DNA of 64,000 nucleotides from SHVO01 sp050250575 (GTDB lineage: Bacteria > Pseudomonadota > Alphaproteobacteria > Rhodospirillales > Rhodospirillaceae). Shown in pieces: positions 49,361-57,591 of the stretch. The DNA lies in the NCBI GenBank assembly GCA_050250575.1, contig JBFWOJ010000001.1, positions 62,001-126,000 of the forward strand, read 5' to 3'. Position 1 is the stretch's first letter. Each line of letters begins with the position of its first letter. The position numbers and the translations under genes were made by a program. The notes beneath the pieces are model-generated. The model saw only the letters and a list, made by a program, of their open reading frames with translations, ran no database searches and was not told the DNA's origin.

Positions 49361-49428
49361 ATCCCCGCTTTCGCGGGGATGACGAAAAACATTATGAATC
49401 CCCGCTTTCGCGGGAGGACGAAAAGACA
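49361..49428. repeat. Palindromic extragenic repeat, two tandem units
   Basis: ATCCCCGCTTTCGCGGGGAT at 49361-49380 is a 20-bp hairpin followed by GACGAAAAACATT; the unit repeats at 49398 with small changes, giving a 37-base period. Such CCCCGCTTTCGCGGGG repeats are scattered between genes in many alphaproteobacteria. It lies between two convergent genes. Confidence 0.8.
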
Positions 49429-49893
49429 TTACGCCTGCGGGTTCAGGCGCTCCAACACGCGCCGGCGCGCAGCGCCGCGTTCAAAATCCGAGACGTACAT
49501 AAGGCCCGCCACCCGCCGGATCATTGCGTCTTCGTGGGCGTCGAGGACCCCGTCGGAATAGGCGACTTCCCACAACATCTCGATGACGTGGATGCGGTCG
49601 GCCTCCTCAAGCTCCTTCACAACCTTATTCGTGAAGCCGAACAACTGACCGGAGTTCGCGCTGGCCGCCTCGGCGACGTCGAACAGTTCCTTGGTATCGG
49701 CCTCGGACAGCCGGAAGCGCTCGGCGAGCAGGCGCTTGATGGCGTCCTGCTCGTCCGCATTGAACACATCGTCGCGGCGCGCCGCTTCGACGAGGAGCGC
49801 GCCGACCGCCACTTGCAGGCCGGTCGGCTGCCTGGCTTCCGTCTTGGCGGCTTTCACGTCGCCCTTGAGCAGCGAGAAAATTCTATCGATCAT
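49429..49893 (-). CDS. TerB-like protein
   Basis: 154 residues, all helical. TerB-type acidic repeats are visible twice: RRDDVFNADEQDAIKRLLAE near residue 40 and YSDGVLDAHEDAMIRRVAGL near 125, with HVIEMLWEVAYSDG before the second. TerB domains bind metal and occur in stress-linked membrane complexes, but stand-alone copies of this COG4103 type have no known role; no other ter genes are present. The start at 49893 (MIDRIFSLLKG) follows the alpha/beta hydrolase stop by seven bases, so they share a transcript. Confidence 0.83.
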   Translation of the reverse strand: MIDRIFSLLKGDVKAAKTEARQPTGLQVAVGALLVEAARRDDVFNADEQDAIKRLLAERFRLSEADTKELFDVAEAASANSGQLFGFTNKVVKELEEADRIHVIEMLWEVAYSDGVLDAHEDAMIRRVAGLMYVSDFERGAARRRVLERLNPQA

Positions 49894-49900
49894 CGCACGT

Positions 49901-50599
49901 TCATCCCAGCCAGTAGCGGAGCACGGCGGTGGTCGCGCGCGGCCGCTCGAGGGGCGGAAGGTGCCCGCAATCCTCGATGAACACCAGTCTGCCGTTCGAC
50001 AGACGCGCAGCCATCTCCTCCTGCACCTTCGGCGGGCAGAGAATGTCCTGACGGCCGGCAAGCACCAGGGTCGGGATCCGGATGGCCTCGAGATCGGCCC
50101 GTCCATCATCCCGTCCCATGATGGCGCGCTGCTGGCGGACGAAGGCCTCCTGACCGACTCGTTCGGCCATCTCCATGACTACGGGGGCGACGCTCGGGTC
50201 GTCGACCCGGTCGGGATGGACAAAGCTGGGCAGCAGCCGCGGGGTGACACCCTTGAACTTCCCGACCTCGGCCAGATTGATGAGCGCCATCCGGTTCTTG
50301 GTCTGCTCCTCGGTGTCGGCCCGGGCGTTGGTCGCCACCAGGGCGAGACGCTCCACTCTCTCCGGGGCGATACGCATGATTTCCTGGGCGATGTACCCGC
50401 CGAGGGAAAGCCCGGCCAAGGCAAAGGTGGTGGGCGCTTCGGCCAGGAGCCGTTCGGCCATGCCCCGGATCGAATCGTCCCGGGTCACGTCCGCCACGGC
50501 GACGGTAACCATGTCCCCGAGGTGGTCCACCTGATGGCGCCAGAGGGCGGCATCGCACAGAAGTCCTGGGATCAAAACGAGATTCTGGGGCCGCGGCAT
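49901..50599 (-). CDS. Alpha/beta hydrolase
   Basis: 232 residues. Oxyanion segment LVLIPGLLCDAALWRHQVDH, nucleophile elbow FALAGLSLGGYIAQEIM (G-L-S-L-G, Ser near residue 85), the acid in LVLAGRQDILCPP and the catalytic His in IEDCGHLPPLERP. This is a complete catalytic triad of a small cytoplasmic esterase or C-C hydrolase; substrate unknown. I prefer the start at 50599 (MPRPQNL, GGGAAGTCG upstream) over the ATG at 50641. The TerB-like gene follows closely. Confidence 0.87.
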   Translation of the reverse strand: MPRPQNLVLIPGLLCDAALWRHQVDHLGDMVTVAVADVTRDDSIRGMAERLLAEAPTTFALAGLSLGGYIAQEIMRIAPERVERLALVATNARADTEEQTKNRMALINLAEVGKFKGVTPRLLPSFVHPDRVDDPSVAPVVMEMAERVGQEAFVRQQRAIMGRDDGRADLEAIRIPTLVLAGRQDILCPPKVQEEMAARLSNGRLVFIEDCGHLPPLERPRATTAVLRYWLG

Positions 50600-50656
50600 C
50601 GACTTCCCGGGCAGGTTGTTGCAACGTGAATTCCCCTGCATTTACGGGGTTTTACA

Positions 50657-50684
50657 TTGACAGAGTCAAACGAATACATATGAT
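50657..50684 (+). promoter_or_regulatory. Promoter for the DEAD-box helicase
   Basis: TTGACA at 50657-50662 (perfect -35) and TATGAT at 50679-50684 (five of six -10 positions) are 16 bases apart. Transcription would give a leader of about 50 bases. Confidence 0.6.
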
Positions 50685-50740
50685 GCCGCCGCAAGAACCG
50701 GTCGCGTGCTGCCTCGGCCCCTGCCGAGAAATCGCAGCCT

Positions 50741-52444
50741 ATGTATGAACGCGACGGAACCTTTTTTTCCGAAGCTATGGAATTTGCAGACCTCGGCTTA
50801 TCGCCGGACACTCTTAAAGCCGTCTCAGACGCCGGATACCTGACACCGACCCCGATCCAGGAACAGGCCATCCCCGTGATCCTCATGGGGCGTGACGTGC
50901 TGGGCGTGGCCCAGACCGGCACCGGCAAGACCGCCGCGTTCACGATGCCGATGATCGACATCCTGGCGGGCGGGCGCTCGAAAGCGCGCATGCCGCGCTC
51001 GCTGATCATCGCCCCGACGCGCGAACTCGCCGCGCAGATCTCGGAGAACTTCGTCAAGTACGGCAAATACCATCCGCTCGCGATGGCGCTGCTGATCGGC
51101 GGGGAGTCCTTCACCGATCAGGAGAAGGCGCTGGACCGCGGGGTCGACGTGTTGATCGCAACGCCGGGCCGTCTCCTCGACCTGTATGAGCGGGGCCGCA
51201 TCCTGCTCAACGACGTCAAGGTGCTGGTCATCGACGAAGCCGACCGCATGCTCGACATGGGCTTCATCCCGGACGTCGAACGCATCGTCTCGCTGCTGCC
51301 GAAGATCCGCCAGACCTTGTTCTTCTCCGCCACCATGGACAAGGAAATCAGGAAGCTGGCCGACAAGTTCCTGATGAACCCGAAGGAAGTGGCGGTCAGC
51401 CGTCCGGCGTCCGCGGCCACGACCATCGAGCAGGGCATCGTCACGGTCCGCAGCGACGACAAACGCGAGGCCCTGCGGCGCATCCTGCGCGCCAAGGACA
51501 TCCACAACGCCTTCATCTTCTGCAATCGCAAGAAGGACGTGGACATCCTGTTCAAGTCGCTGACCAAACACGGCTTCAACGCCGTCGCCATGCACGGCGA
51601 CATGCCGCAGTCCAAGCGCAACGACATGCTGGCAAAGTTCAAGAGCAACGAAGCCGAGCTTTTGGTCTGCTCCGACGTCGCCGCGCGCGGCCTCGACATC
51701 TCGGCCGTCGGCTTCGTCATCAATTTCGACGTGCCGGTGAATGCGGAAGACTATGTGCATCGCATCGGCCGCACCGGCCGCGCGGGCCTCACCGGCCACG
51801 CCTACACCATCGCAACCCCATCGGACGGCAAACAAGTTGCCGCCATTCAGAGAATGCTGAACACCACCATCCCGCCGCTCGTCATCGACGAGCTCAATGA
51901 ACTGACCGCCGGCGCCGCGCAAGGCGACGACAGCGAAGGCCGCGACTCCCGTGGCCGAGGCCGCGGACGCGGCCGTGAGCGCGGGCGTGAGCGCGGCCGC
52001 CGCGGACGCAACCGCGAAGAGCGTTCGCCGCGTCCGGTTGAACAGAATAGCGCCGTGGCCGCGGAAGCGACGGTCGAACCGGCCGTTGCCGCGGTCGCCG
52101 CCGACGCACCGCCTGCTGCCGAATCGCAGCCCGCCGTCACACAAACCACGCCTCCGCCGCAGGATCAGGCGCGGCAGAGCCGCCGCGAGCGCGAACGCGC
52201 CTGGCGCCGGGACCGCACCGACTTCCACCGCGATGCCCGTGCCCCGGAAGAGCGCGCGCGCAAGACGCGGCGCAACCCGCATGGCATCGCCGAAATGGAT
52301 CACGGCGACAATGTCGTCGCGTTCGGCGGCTTCACGCCGGCCTTCCTGCTGGTCGATCCCTACGTGGTGAAACCCGCGGCGCAAAGCGATTCGCCGAGCG
52401 AAGACGAAGCGCCGGCCGAAGAAGAGTTCGAGAAGAGCGCCTAA
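50741..52444 (+). CDS. DEAD-box RNA helicase (RhlE-like)
   Basis: 567 residues. Motifs in order are Q-motif PTPIQEQAI, motif I AQTGTGKT, Ia PTRELAAQI, II VIDEADRMLDMGF, III FSATMD, and VI HRIGRTGRAG; the core ends near residue 390. The tail is unusual: an Arg/Gly stretch (residues about 402-432) and a long Ala/Pro/Arg/Glu region typical of RNA-binding tails. It unwinds RNA, probably in ribosome assembly or mRNA turnover in the cold. The family usually starts at MEFADLGLS (50777), so the first 12 residues may not be translated. Confidence 0.93.
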   Translation: MYERDGTFFSEAMEFADLGLSPDTLKAVSDAGYLTPTPIQEQAIPVILMGRDVLGVAQTGTGKTAAFTMPMIDILAGGRSKARMPRSLIIAPTRELAAQISENFVKYGKYHPLAMALLIGGESFTDQEKALDRGVDVLIATPGRLLDLYERGRILLNDVKVLVIDEADRMLDMGFIPDVERIVSLLPKIRQTLFFSATMDKEIRKLADKFLMNPKEVAVSRPASAATTIEQGIVTVRSDDKREALRRILRAKDIHNAFIFCNRKKDVDILFKSLTKHGFNAVAMHGDMPQSKRNDMLAKFKSNEAELLVCSDVAARGLDISAVGFVINFDVPVNAEDYVHRIGRTGRAGLTGHAYTIATPSDGKQVAAIQRMLNTTIPPLVIDELNELTAGAAQGDDSEGRDSRGRGRGRGRERGRERGRRGRNREERSPRPVEQNSAVAAEATVEPAVAAVAADAPPAAESQPAVTQTTPPPQDQARQSRRERERAWRRDRTDFHRDARAPEERARKTRRNPHGIAEMDHGDNVVAFGGFTPAFLLVDPYVVKPAAQSDSPSEDEAPAEEEFEKSA

Positions 52445-52451
52445 CGCGCCG

Positions 52452-52847
52452 TCACGGCGGCCGGACTTGAGTCCCCATGCCCGCGGTGATGAACAGCGCT
52501 GTACACGGACCATCGGCGTCAGCGGTATGCCAGACGCCGGGCGGATTGATGGCCGCTTCGCCGGGAGCGAGCGTCACGGTGCGGACCTCGCCTCCGATGT
52601 CCTGGTGCAAAGTGATCTTACCGGCCGTGCATACGACCACTTCGGCGCCCGCCGGGTGCATCTCCCACGACGTCCAGGACGAAGCGAAGGTGAACATCGA
52701 GACGAGCCGGCCTTCGGCGCCGTCGGCGGCGTGCCGCGCGCCGTAACCGGCATACCACTCCATGCCCGTGAACTCCGGCTCGCGGAGCGCGGTCCCGCCC
52801 CGTCCCAGGTGTATGGGGAATTTCTCCAGTGCGTGCTTGCTTGTCAT
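52452..52847 (-). CDS. Cupin domain protein
   Basis: 131 residues. A single cupin barrel of the ChrR/RmlC-like type: RLVSMFTFASSWTSWEMHPA, then GAEVVVCTAGKITLHQDIGG and PPGVWHTADADGPCTALFIT. The usual motif 1 G-x(5)-H-x-H is replaced by SWEMHPAGAE with one His and one Glu, and motif 2 retains P-P-G-x-W-H, so it may bind a metal poorly. Function unknown. Convergent with the helicase, 7 bases apart. Confidence 0.85.
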   Translation of the reverse strand: MTSKHALEKFPIHLGRGGTALREPEFTGMEWYAGYGARHAADGAEGRLVSMFTFASSWTSWEMHPAGAEVVVCTAGKITLHQDIGGEVRTVTLAPGEAAINPPGVWHTADADGPCTALFITAGMGTQVRPP

Positions 52848-52886
52848 CGCCGATGCCGCCTTCCACCAAGGTAAGCCCGGTCGGCT

Positions 52887-53363
52887 CTAAGGGAGCCGAG
52901 CCGATCCCTGCGCGCGCCATATTACCATGGCCGCGCCGATCGCGGCGCCGAGCGTGTTGAAGCCCACGTCGAACAGGCTCGGGATTCGCCCTCTGATGAA
53001 GGTCTGGCTGACTTCGATCGCGGCCGATAGCGCGAGGCCGGAAACGACCACGCCAAGCCATCGCAGGAGCGGCGGCGCCTGCCGGAACATGATACGGCCC
53101 GCGAGCCCTCCCAAGGGCACGAACAGGACAATGTTGAGCACGGCATCCGTCTTGCGCAGCGGCAGATCGAGCGAGGCCAGCAGCCGCGGAACGATATCGG
53201 CGAGCTGCGCCCCCGGCCTGATCGCGAAGGGATACAATGTGCCCGCGAGGACGAGCGACGCGCAGAGGACCAGCAGCGCGCGGAGAAACGTGACCTTGCG
53301 CGCGCCCAGCTTAGGCTTTCTCCGTCCAGCCGTTCTCGGTTTGCTGCCAATAGTGCAGCTCAT
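52887..53363 (-). CDS. VanZ family membrane protein
   Basis: 158 residues with four hydrophobic helices. The VanZ pattern is NIVLFVPLGGLAGRI in the second third and SAAIEVSQTFIRGRIPSLFD followed by VGFNTLGAAIGAAM. VanZ gives low-level teicoplanin resistance in enterococci, but most bacterial homologues have no known role. A basic 25-residue N-terminus precedes TM1. The only ATG overlaps the 3' end of holC by 53 bases; no internal start codon fits, so either the overlap is real or an unusual start is used. Confidence 0.78.
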   Translation of the reverse strand: MSCTIGSKPRTAGRRKPKLGARKVTFLRALLVLCASLVLAGTLYPFAIRPGAQLADIVPRLLASLDLPLRKTDAVLNIVLFVPLGGLAGRIMFRQAPPLLRWLGVVVSGLALSAAIEVSQTFIRGRIPSLFDVGFNTLGAAIGAAMVIWRAQGSARLP

Positions 53364-53754
53364 GGCCGGCGGCTTTGGCGGCGGTCCAGCGCTCGCGCGC
53401 CGCCGTCACCATCTCGGGATGATTGCCGTCGAAGATATCGAGGCAGCGGTCGAAGTCGCCCATGCGCCCGGACGCCATGCCGTCGGTGAGCACGAGAAAA
53501 CGCGCGCCGTTCGGGTTCTCTTCCCGATCCGTGAGCCAGACCGGCTGTCTGCCGGCAAAGCCGTCCTTGGCCGTGCCGTGCGGGAGCCAGGTGTTCGGGT
53601 TATAGGTCCAAAGGGTGTTGGCGAGCGCTTCGACGCGGTCCTCGGACGCCGCCATGACCACGGCGCGCTCGCCGGTCTTGAGGATTCGCTCCAATAGCTG
53701 GGGCAGCGCCCGTTCGACCGGCGAGGTCTGCAGATGATAGAAGTCGACGCGCAT
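53311..53754 (-). CDS. holC: DNA polymerase III subunit chi
   Basis: 147 residues. The chi signature is MRVDFYHLQTSPVERALPQL, RILKTGERAVVMAASEDRVE, LANTLWTYNPNTWLPHGTAK and PVWLTDREENPNGARFLVL. Chi links the clamp loader to single-stranded DNA-binding protein at the replication fork. Length is normal. It lies 12 bases downstream of degP on the same strand, and its end overlaps vanZ. Confidence 0.93.
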   Translation of the reverse strand: MRVDFYHLQTSPVERALPQLLERILKTGERAVVMAASEDRVEALANTLWTYNPNTWLPHGTAKDGFAGRQPVWLTDREENPNGARFLVLTDGMASGRMGDFDRCLDIFDGNHPEMVTAARERWTAAKAAGHELHYWQQTENGWTEKA

Positions 53755-53766
53755 GAAAGGTGATGG

Positions 53767-55272
53767 TTAACCCATCACCTTCACTGGAACATAACGGATG
53801 GCGCCCGGGGTCACGCCCGCGGTGCCGCGGTCCGGCGTCATGACGCGCAGGAGGACGACGGAGCGCGATTCCTCCTTGGCGCGGTTCAGAGCCTTGTCGG
53901 CATCGGCCATGGAAAGAACATTGGCCTGCTGGATCCCGTCGATGATATCGCCGGGGCGGAGGCCTTTCAGCGCCGCGTCGCTGGTCTCATCGACCTCAAC
54001 CACCATCAGGCCCTTCACGTTCGCCGGCACCCCGTACTTTTCACGCGCCTGCTCGCTGATCTCCACCACGGTGAGGCCCAGGGGCTTGATCTCGCTGCGC
54101 GCAAATTCCTTCGGCGCGGTCTCGCCCGAGGGCGGAGCCTTGGCGACCTGCAGCGCTTCGTCCGGCAATTCGCCGACCTTGAGCTTCACGGTCTGCTGCT
54201 TGCCGTTGCGCCAGATCACGACATCGACCGTCTTGTCGATGGCGGTGGTGGCAACGACACGCGGAAGCTCGTTCATCTTGTCGATCGCCCGGCCGTCGAA
54301 GGTCAGGATGACGTCCTGGCTCGCGAGACCGGAGCCAACCGCCGGACCGCCTTCGGTGACGTCGGAGACCAGAGCGCCGCGCGGTTTGCCAAGGCCGAGG
54401 GTCTGGGCGATCTCGTCGGTGACGCCCTGGATACGCACGCCGATCCAGCCGCGCCGGGTGCGGCCGTACTTGCGCAGGTCCTCGACCACCGGGCGGATGA
54501 GATTGGCAGACGCGGCGAAGCCGACGCCGACGCTGCCGCCGGACGGCGAGAAGATCGCGGTATTCACGCCGATCACCTGACCGGCCATGTTGAACAAGGG
54601 ACCGCCCGAGTTGCCGCGGTTGATCGCGGCATCGGTCTGGATGAAGTCATCATAGTTGCCGGCCTGGATATTACGGGCGCGGGCCGAAATGATTCCGGCG
54701 GTCACCGTTCCGGAGAGACCGAAAGGATTGCCGATGGCCATGACCCAGTCGCCGACGCGGGCACTGTCGGAATTCCCCCAGTTGACCGCCGTGAGCGGGG
54801 CCTTGGGCTCAACCTTCAGCAGCGCGACGTCGACCTTGTCGTCGCGGCCGACAACGGTGGCTTCGAGCACGGTGTCGTCCTCGAGGATCACCGAAATCTG
54901 GTCGGCATCTTCGACGACGTGATTGTTGGTGACGATATAGCCGGCCTTATCGATGATGAATCCGGAACCGAGGGACGCCTGCCGGCGCTGCGGACGCTGC
55001 TGCTGGCCGCCTTCACCTTCGCCCTCGCCCTGGCCTTGGCCACGGCGATTGAAGAAATCGCGGAATTCCTCGAGCGGATCGCGCTGGGCGCCCTGCTCGC
55101 CGCGCGCGCGCGCAAACTGGGTGGTGGAGATATTGACCACCGCCGGGCTCAGCTTCTCGGTGAGATCGGCGAAGCTGTCCGGGGCGCTGCGCGCGAGCGC
55201 TTGGGACGCGGCGCCGGAAGCAAGAAGTCCGAAGACCGCCACAGTGGCGGCCGAATGCAAGATCGATCTCAA
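53767..55272 (-). CDS. degP: DegP/HtrA periplasmic serine protease (Do family)
   Basis: 501 residues from a TTG start with TAGGAG nine bases upstream. A signal peptide (LHSAATVAVFGLLASGAASQ) is followed by a trypsin-like domain with His118 (NNHVVED), Asp148 (KVDVALL) and Ser222 (GNSGGPLF), then two PDZ domains (about 295-385 and 410-490). The LA loop holds an odd low-complexity insert of Gly, Glu and Gln near residues 79-98. It degrades misfolded envelope proteins. The hflK-hflC pair lies upstream, but a strong hairpin separates them. Confidence 0.95.
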   Translation of the reverse strand: MRSILHSAATVAVFGLLASGAASQALARSAPDSFADLTEKLSPAVVNISTTQFARARGEQGAQRDPLEEFRDFFNRRGQGQGEGEGEGGQQQRPQRRQASLGSGFIIDKAGYIVTNNHVVEDADQISVILEDDTVLEATVVGRDDKVDVALLKVEPKAPLTAVNWGNSDSARVGDWVMAIGNPFGLSGTVTAGIISARARNIQAGNYDDFIQTDAAINRGNSGGPLFNMAGQVIGVNTAIFSPSGGSVGVGFAASANLIRPVVEDLRKYGRTRRGWIGVRIQGVTDEIAQTLGLGKPRGALVSDVTEGGPAVGSGLASQDVILTFDGRAIDKMNELPRVVATTAIDKTVDVVIWRNGKQQTVKLKVGELPDEALQVAKAPPSGETAPKEFARSEIKPLGLTVVEISEQAREKYGVPANVKGLMVVEVDETSDAALKGLRPGDIIDGIQQANVLSMADADKALNRAKEESRSVVLLRVMTPDRGTAGVTPGAIRYVPVKVMG

Positions 55273-55340
55273 GGCCGGAGGCTCCTAAACCGTTACGCGT
55301 GGAAGGCAAGAATAGCCGTGTTTATAACACGAAAGAGCGC

Positions 55341-55388
55341 AAAAAGGCTCACCCCACAGGAGATATAAAGCCTGCGCGTGTGAGCCTT
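55341..55388 (-). terminator. Nested terminator between hflC and degP
   Basis: On the minus strand AAGGCTCAC (55388-55380) pairs with GTGAGCCTT (55352-55344) around an inner CAGG/CCTG hairpin, followed by UUUUU from 55345. It ends the hflKC unit or attenuates read-through into degP. Confidence 0.65.
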
Positions 55389-55447
55389 GAGCTTAGCCGC
55401 CTCGTCCCCGGTAACGGGGTAAATTTCCCGTAACCTGGACCCTTTAG

Positions 55448-56308
55448 CTAGCGGGGCAGCGCGTCGAAATAGCGGAAAAACTCGGAATCCGGGCTCAGGA
55501 CCATCGTGGTGCCTTCGCCCAGCGAGGCGCGGTAAGCCTCCATGGCGCGGAAAAAGGCATAGAACTGCGCGTCCCGGCCCTGCGCCGCGTTGAGGATCTT
55601 GCGGCTTTCCGCTTCGCCTTCCCCGCGCAGGGTCTGCGATTCCTTTTCCGCCTCGGCGAGGATGATGGTGCGCTCGCGGTCGGCATCGGCCTCGATCCGC
55701 GACTTCTGCTCCTGGCCGCGGCCGCGGAAATCGGCTGCTTCGGCCATACGGTCGGAGCGCATGCGGTTGAAGGTCGCCTGGGTCGTATCGGCGGTGAGGT
55801 CGGTGCGGCCGATGCGGACCTCGACGACCTCGATCCCGAATTCCGGCGCGCGGCGGCGCACCGCTTCGGTGATTTCGTGCATGACGTCCTTGCGCTTGGC
55901 GCCGAGCACGTCGGCGAGATCGGCACGCCCGACGGCGTCGCGGACGCTACTGTTCAGGAGGTTGCCGAAGCGGTCGCGGAACGCGGCCTCGGTACGGACG
56001 GTCTGATAGAAGCGCAGCGGATCGACGATCTTATAACGGGCGAAGGCGTCGACGTTGATGCGGCGCTGATCGATCAGCGACATGTCCTGGCCGGCCGGGT
56101 CGAGATCGAGGATGCGCTTATCGTAATAATAGGCGCTTTCCAGCATCGGGATCTTCATTTCGAGGCCCGGGCTGGTGATCACGCGCTTCGGATTGCCGAG
56201 GCGCAGAACCAAGGCCTGCTGGGTCTGCTGGACGGTGAAGAACGAGCCCGTCAGCAGAAGGAGAACGACGACGCCGACAACGACGCCAAAAACGACACGC
56301 GGGTTCAT
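55448..56308 (-). CDS. hflC: HflC, SPFH/band-7 membrane protease regulator
   Basis: 286 residues. One N-terminal membrane helix (VVFGVVVGVVVLLLLTGSFF) and an SPFH domain in the periplasm (QQALVLRLGNPKRVITSPGL, then RIGRTDLTADTTQATFNRMR), followed by a long coiled coil (RIEADADRERTIILAEAEKE) and the end DSEFFRYFDALPR, the family-typical C-terminus. With HflK it forms a large cage that encloses FtsH and controls its access to membrane substrates. The ATG overlaps the hflK stop (ATGA). Confidence 0.95.
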   Translation of the reverse strand: MNPRVVFGVVVGVVVLLLLTGSFFTVQQTQQALVLRLGNPKRVITSPGLEMKIPMLESAYYYDKRILDLDPAGQDMSLIDQRRINVDAFARYKIVDPLRFYQTVRTEAAFRDRFGNLLNSSVRDAVGRADLADVLGAKRKDVMHEITEAVRRRAPEFGIEVVEVRIGRTDLTADTTQATFNRMRSDRMAEAADFRGRGQEQKSRIEADADRERTIILAEAEKESQTLRGEGEAESRKILNAAQGRDAQFYAFFRAMEAYRASLGEGTTMVLSPDSEFFRYFDALPR

Positions 56309-57453
56309 TGCGGGGCACTCGCTGCTGGGCTTTGCTGGCGCCTTTGGATCTCGGGCAGCGGGAGGTAGGGCACGACGCCCGTGCCGCCCTTGCTGTCCAT
56401 GATGATCTTGTCGGACTTGGACAAGACCTCCTGCATGGCCTCGAGATACATGCGCCGCGCGGTGATATCCTTGTTGGCGACATAGGTCTGGTAGAACGCG
56501 GTGAAGCGCGCGGCCTGACCTTCGGCCTCCTTGATCAACTTCTCTTTTTCGGCGGCTGCGTTCTGCACGAGACGCGCCGCCTCGCCTTTCGCGCGCGGGA
56601 TGATGTCGTTGCGATAAGCCAGCGCTTCGTTCTCAAGACGCTCGGCGTCCTGCTTGGCGCGCTGCACATCGTTGAACGCGTCGATCACTTCCTTCGGCGG
56701 GTCGGCTTTCTGAATGCGAAGGTCCAAGATCGCGATCCCGGAATCGTAGCCGTCCATGATGCTTTGCAGGAGCTCGCGCGCCTGTTGGGCAAGCTGATCG
56801 CGCTGGTTGGTGATCACGGCCGTGAGCGGATTGCTGCCGACGACTTCGCGCAAAGCGCTTTCGGCGGCGATCTTCACGGTCGCTTCGGGATCGCGCATGT
56901 TGAACAGATAGTCGCCGGCATCGCTGATGCGCCACTGCACGACGAACTGGATGTCGACGATGTTCTGGTCGCCGGAGAGGATATGGCTTTCCTGCGGCAC
57001 CTCGCGGATGTTTCCGGGCGAGCCGCGGAAGCCGATGGTGAGCTGGTTGGTTTGAGTGACCTTGGGCTTGAGCACCGCGCCGACCGGCGCCGGGAACCAA
57101 TAATTCATGCCCGGCTGCGTGGTGCGCACGTAGCGCCCGAACATCAGCTCGACGCCCTGTTCATCGGGCTGCACTATATAAACGCCGCTCGCGGCCCAGA
57201 AACCGAGGACCACGGCGCCGAGCAGCCACAAGCTGCGCAGGCTGCCGAATCCGCCTGGCAACAACCGGCGGAGCCGGTCCTGCGAGCGACGCAACAGCTC
57301 TTCGAGATCCGGCGGCGGATTGCCGCCGCGATCGCCGCGGCCGGACCAGGGGTTATTCCCCCCGCCGCTGCCACCGCCCCCGCCGCCCCAGGGACCGCCG
57401 CCACCGCCGCCGCCCCACGGTCCACCGCCGCTGCCTTGTTGTTTGTAAAACAA
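56305..57453 (-). CDS. hflK: HflK, SPFH/band-7 membrane protease regulator
   Basis: 382 residues. The first 45 residues are extremely Gly-rich with repeated GGPWGGGGGG-like pieces, as in many HflK N-termini but longer than usual. Then a membrane helix (SLWLLGAVVLGFWAASGVYI), the SPFH domain (VQPDEQGVELMFGRYVRTTQ) and a coiled coil with NDVQRAKQDAERLENEALAY. Partner of HflC in the FtsH-regulating complex; the two genes overlap by four bases. Divergent from the Mrp gene. Confidence 0.95.
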   Translation of the reverse strand: MFYKQQGSGGGPWGGGGGGGPWGGGGGGSGGGNNPWSGRGDRGGNPPPDLEELLRRSQDRLRRLLPGGFGSLRSLWLLGAVVLGFWAASGVYIVQPDEQGVELMFGRYVRTTQPGMNYWFPAPVGAVLKPKVTQTNQLTIGFRGSPGNIREVPQESHILSGDQNIVDIQFVVQWRISDAGDYLFNMRDPEATVKIAAESALREVVGSNPLTAVITNQRDQLAQQARELLQSIMDGYDSGIAILDLRIQKADPPKEVIDAFNDVQRAKQDAERLENEALAYRNDIIPRAKGEAARLVQNAAAEKEKLIKEAEGQAARFTAFYQTYVANKDITARRMYLEAMQEVLSKSDKIIMDSKGGTGVVPYLPLPEIQRRQQSPAASAPQ

Positions 57454-57591
57454 TCGAATAATCCTTCGTCCGCGAGAACCGAGAGAGGGGTTCTCTGCCT
57501 GCTGGCGTTATAGGACAACCCCGCTTCCCTCGCAATGTAGGGACGGCGCGGCGCCGGCGCACGATTGTAACGCCCAAATCGGAGTATCGCC

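Noticed and set aside
50825..52513. 562-codon open frame antisense to the DEAD-box helicase
   Set aside because: Long antisense frames are expected in GC-rich genes. The product has no domain and the helicase motifs are all on the plus strand.
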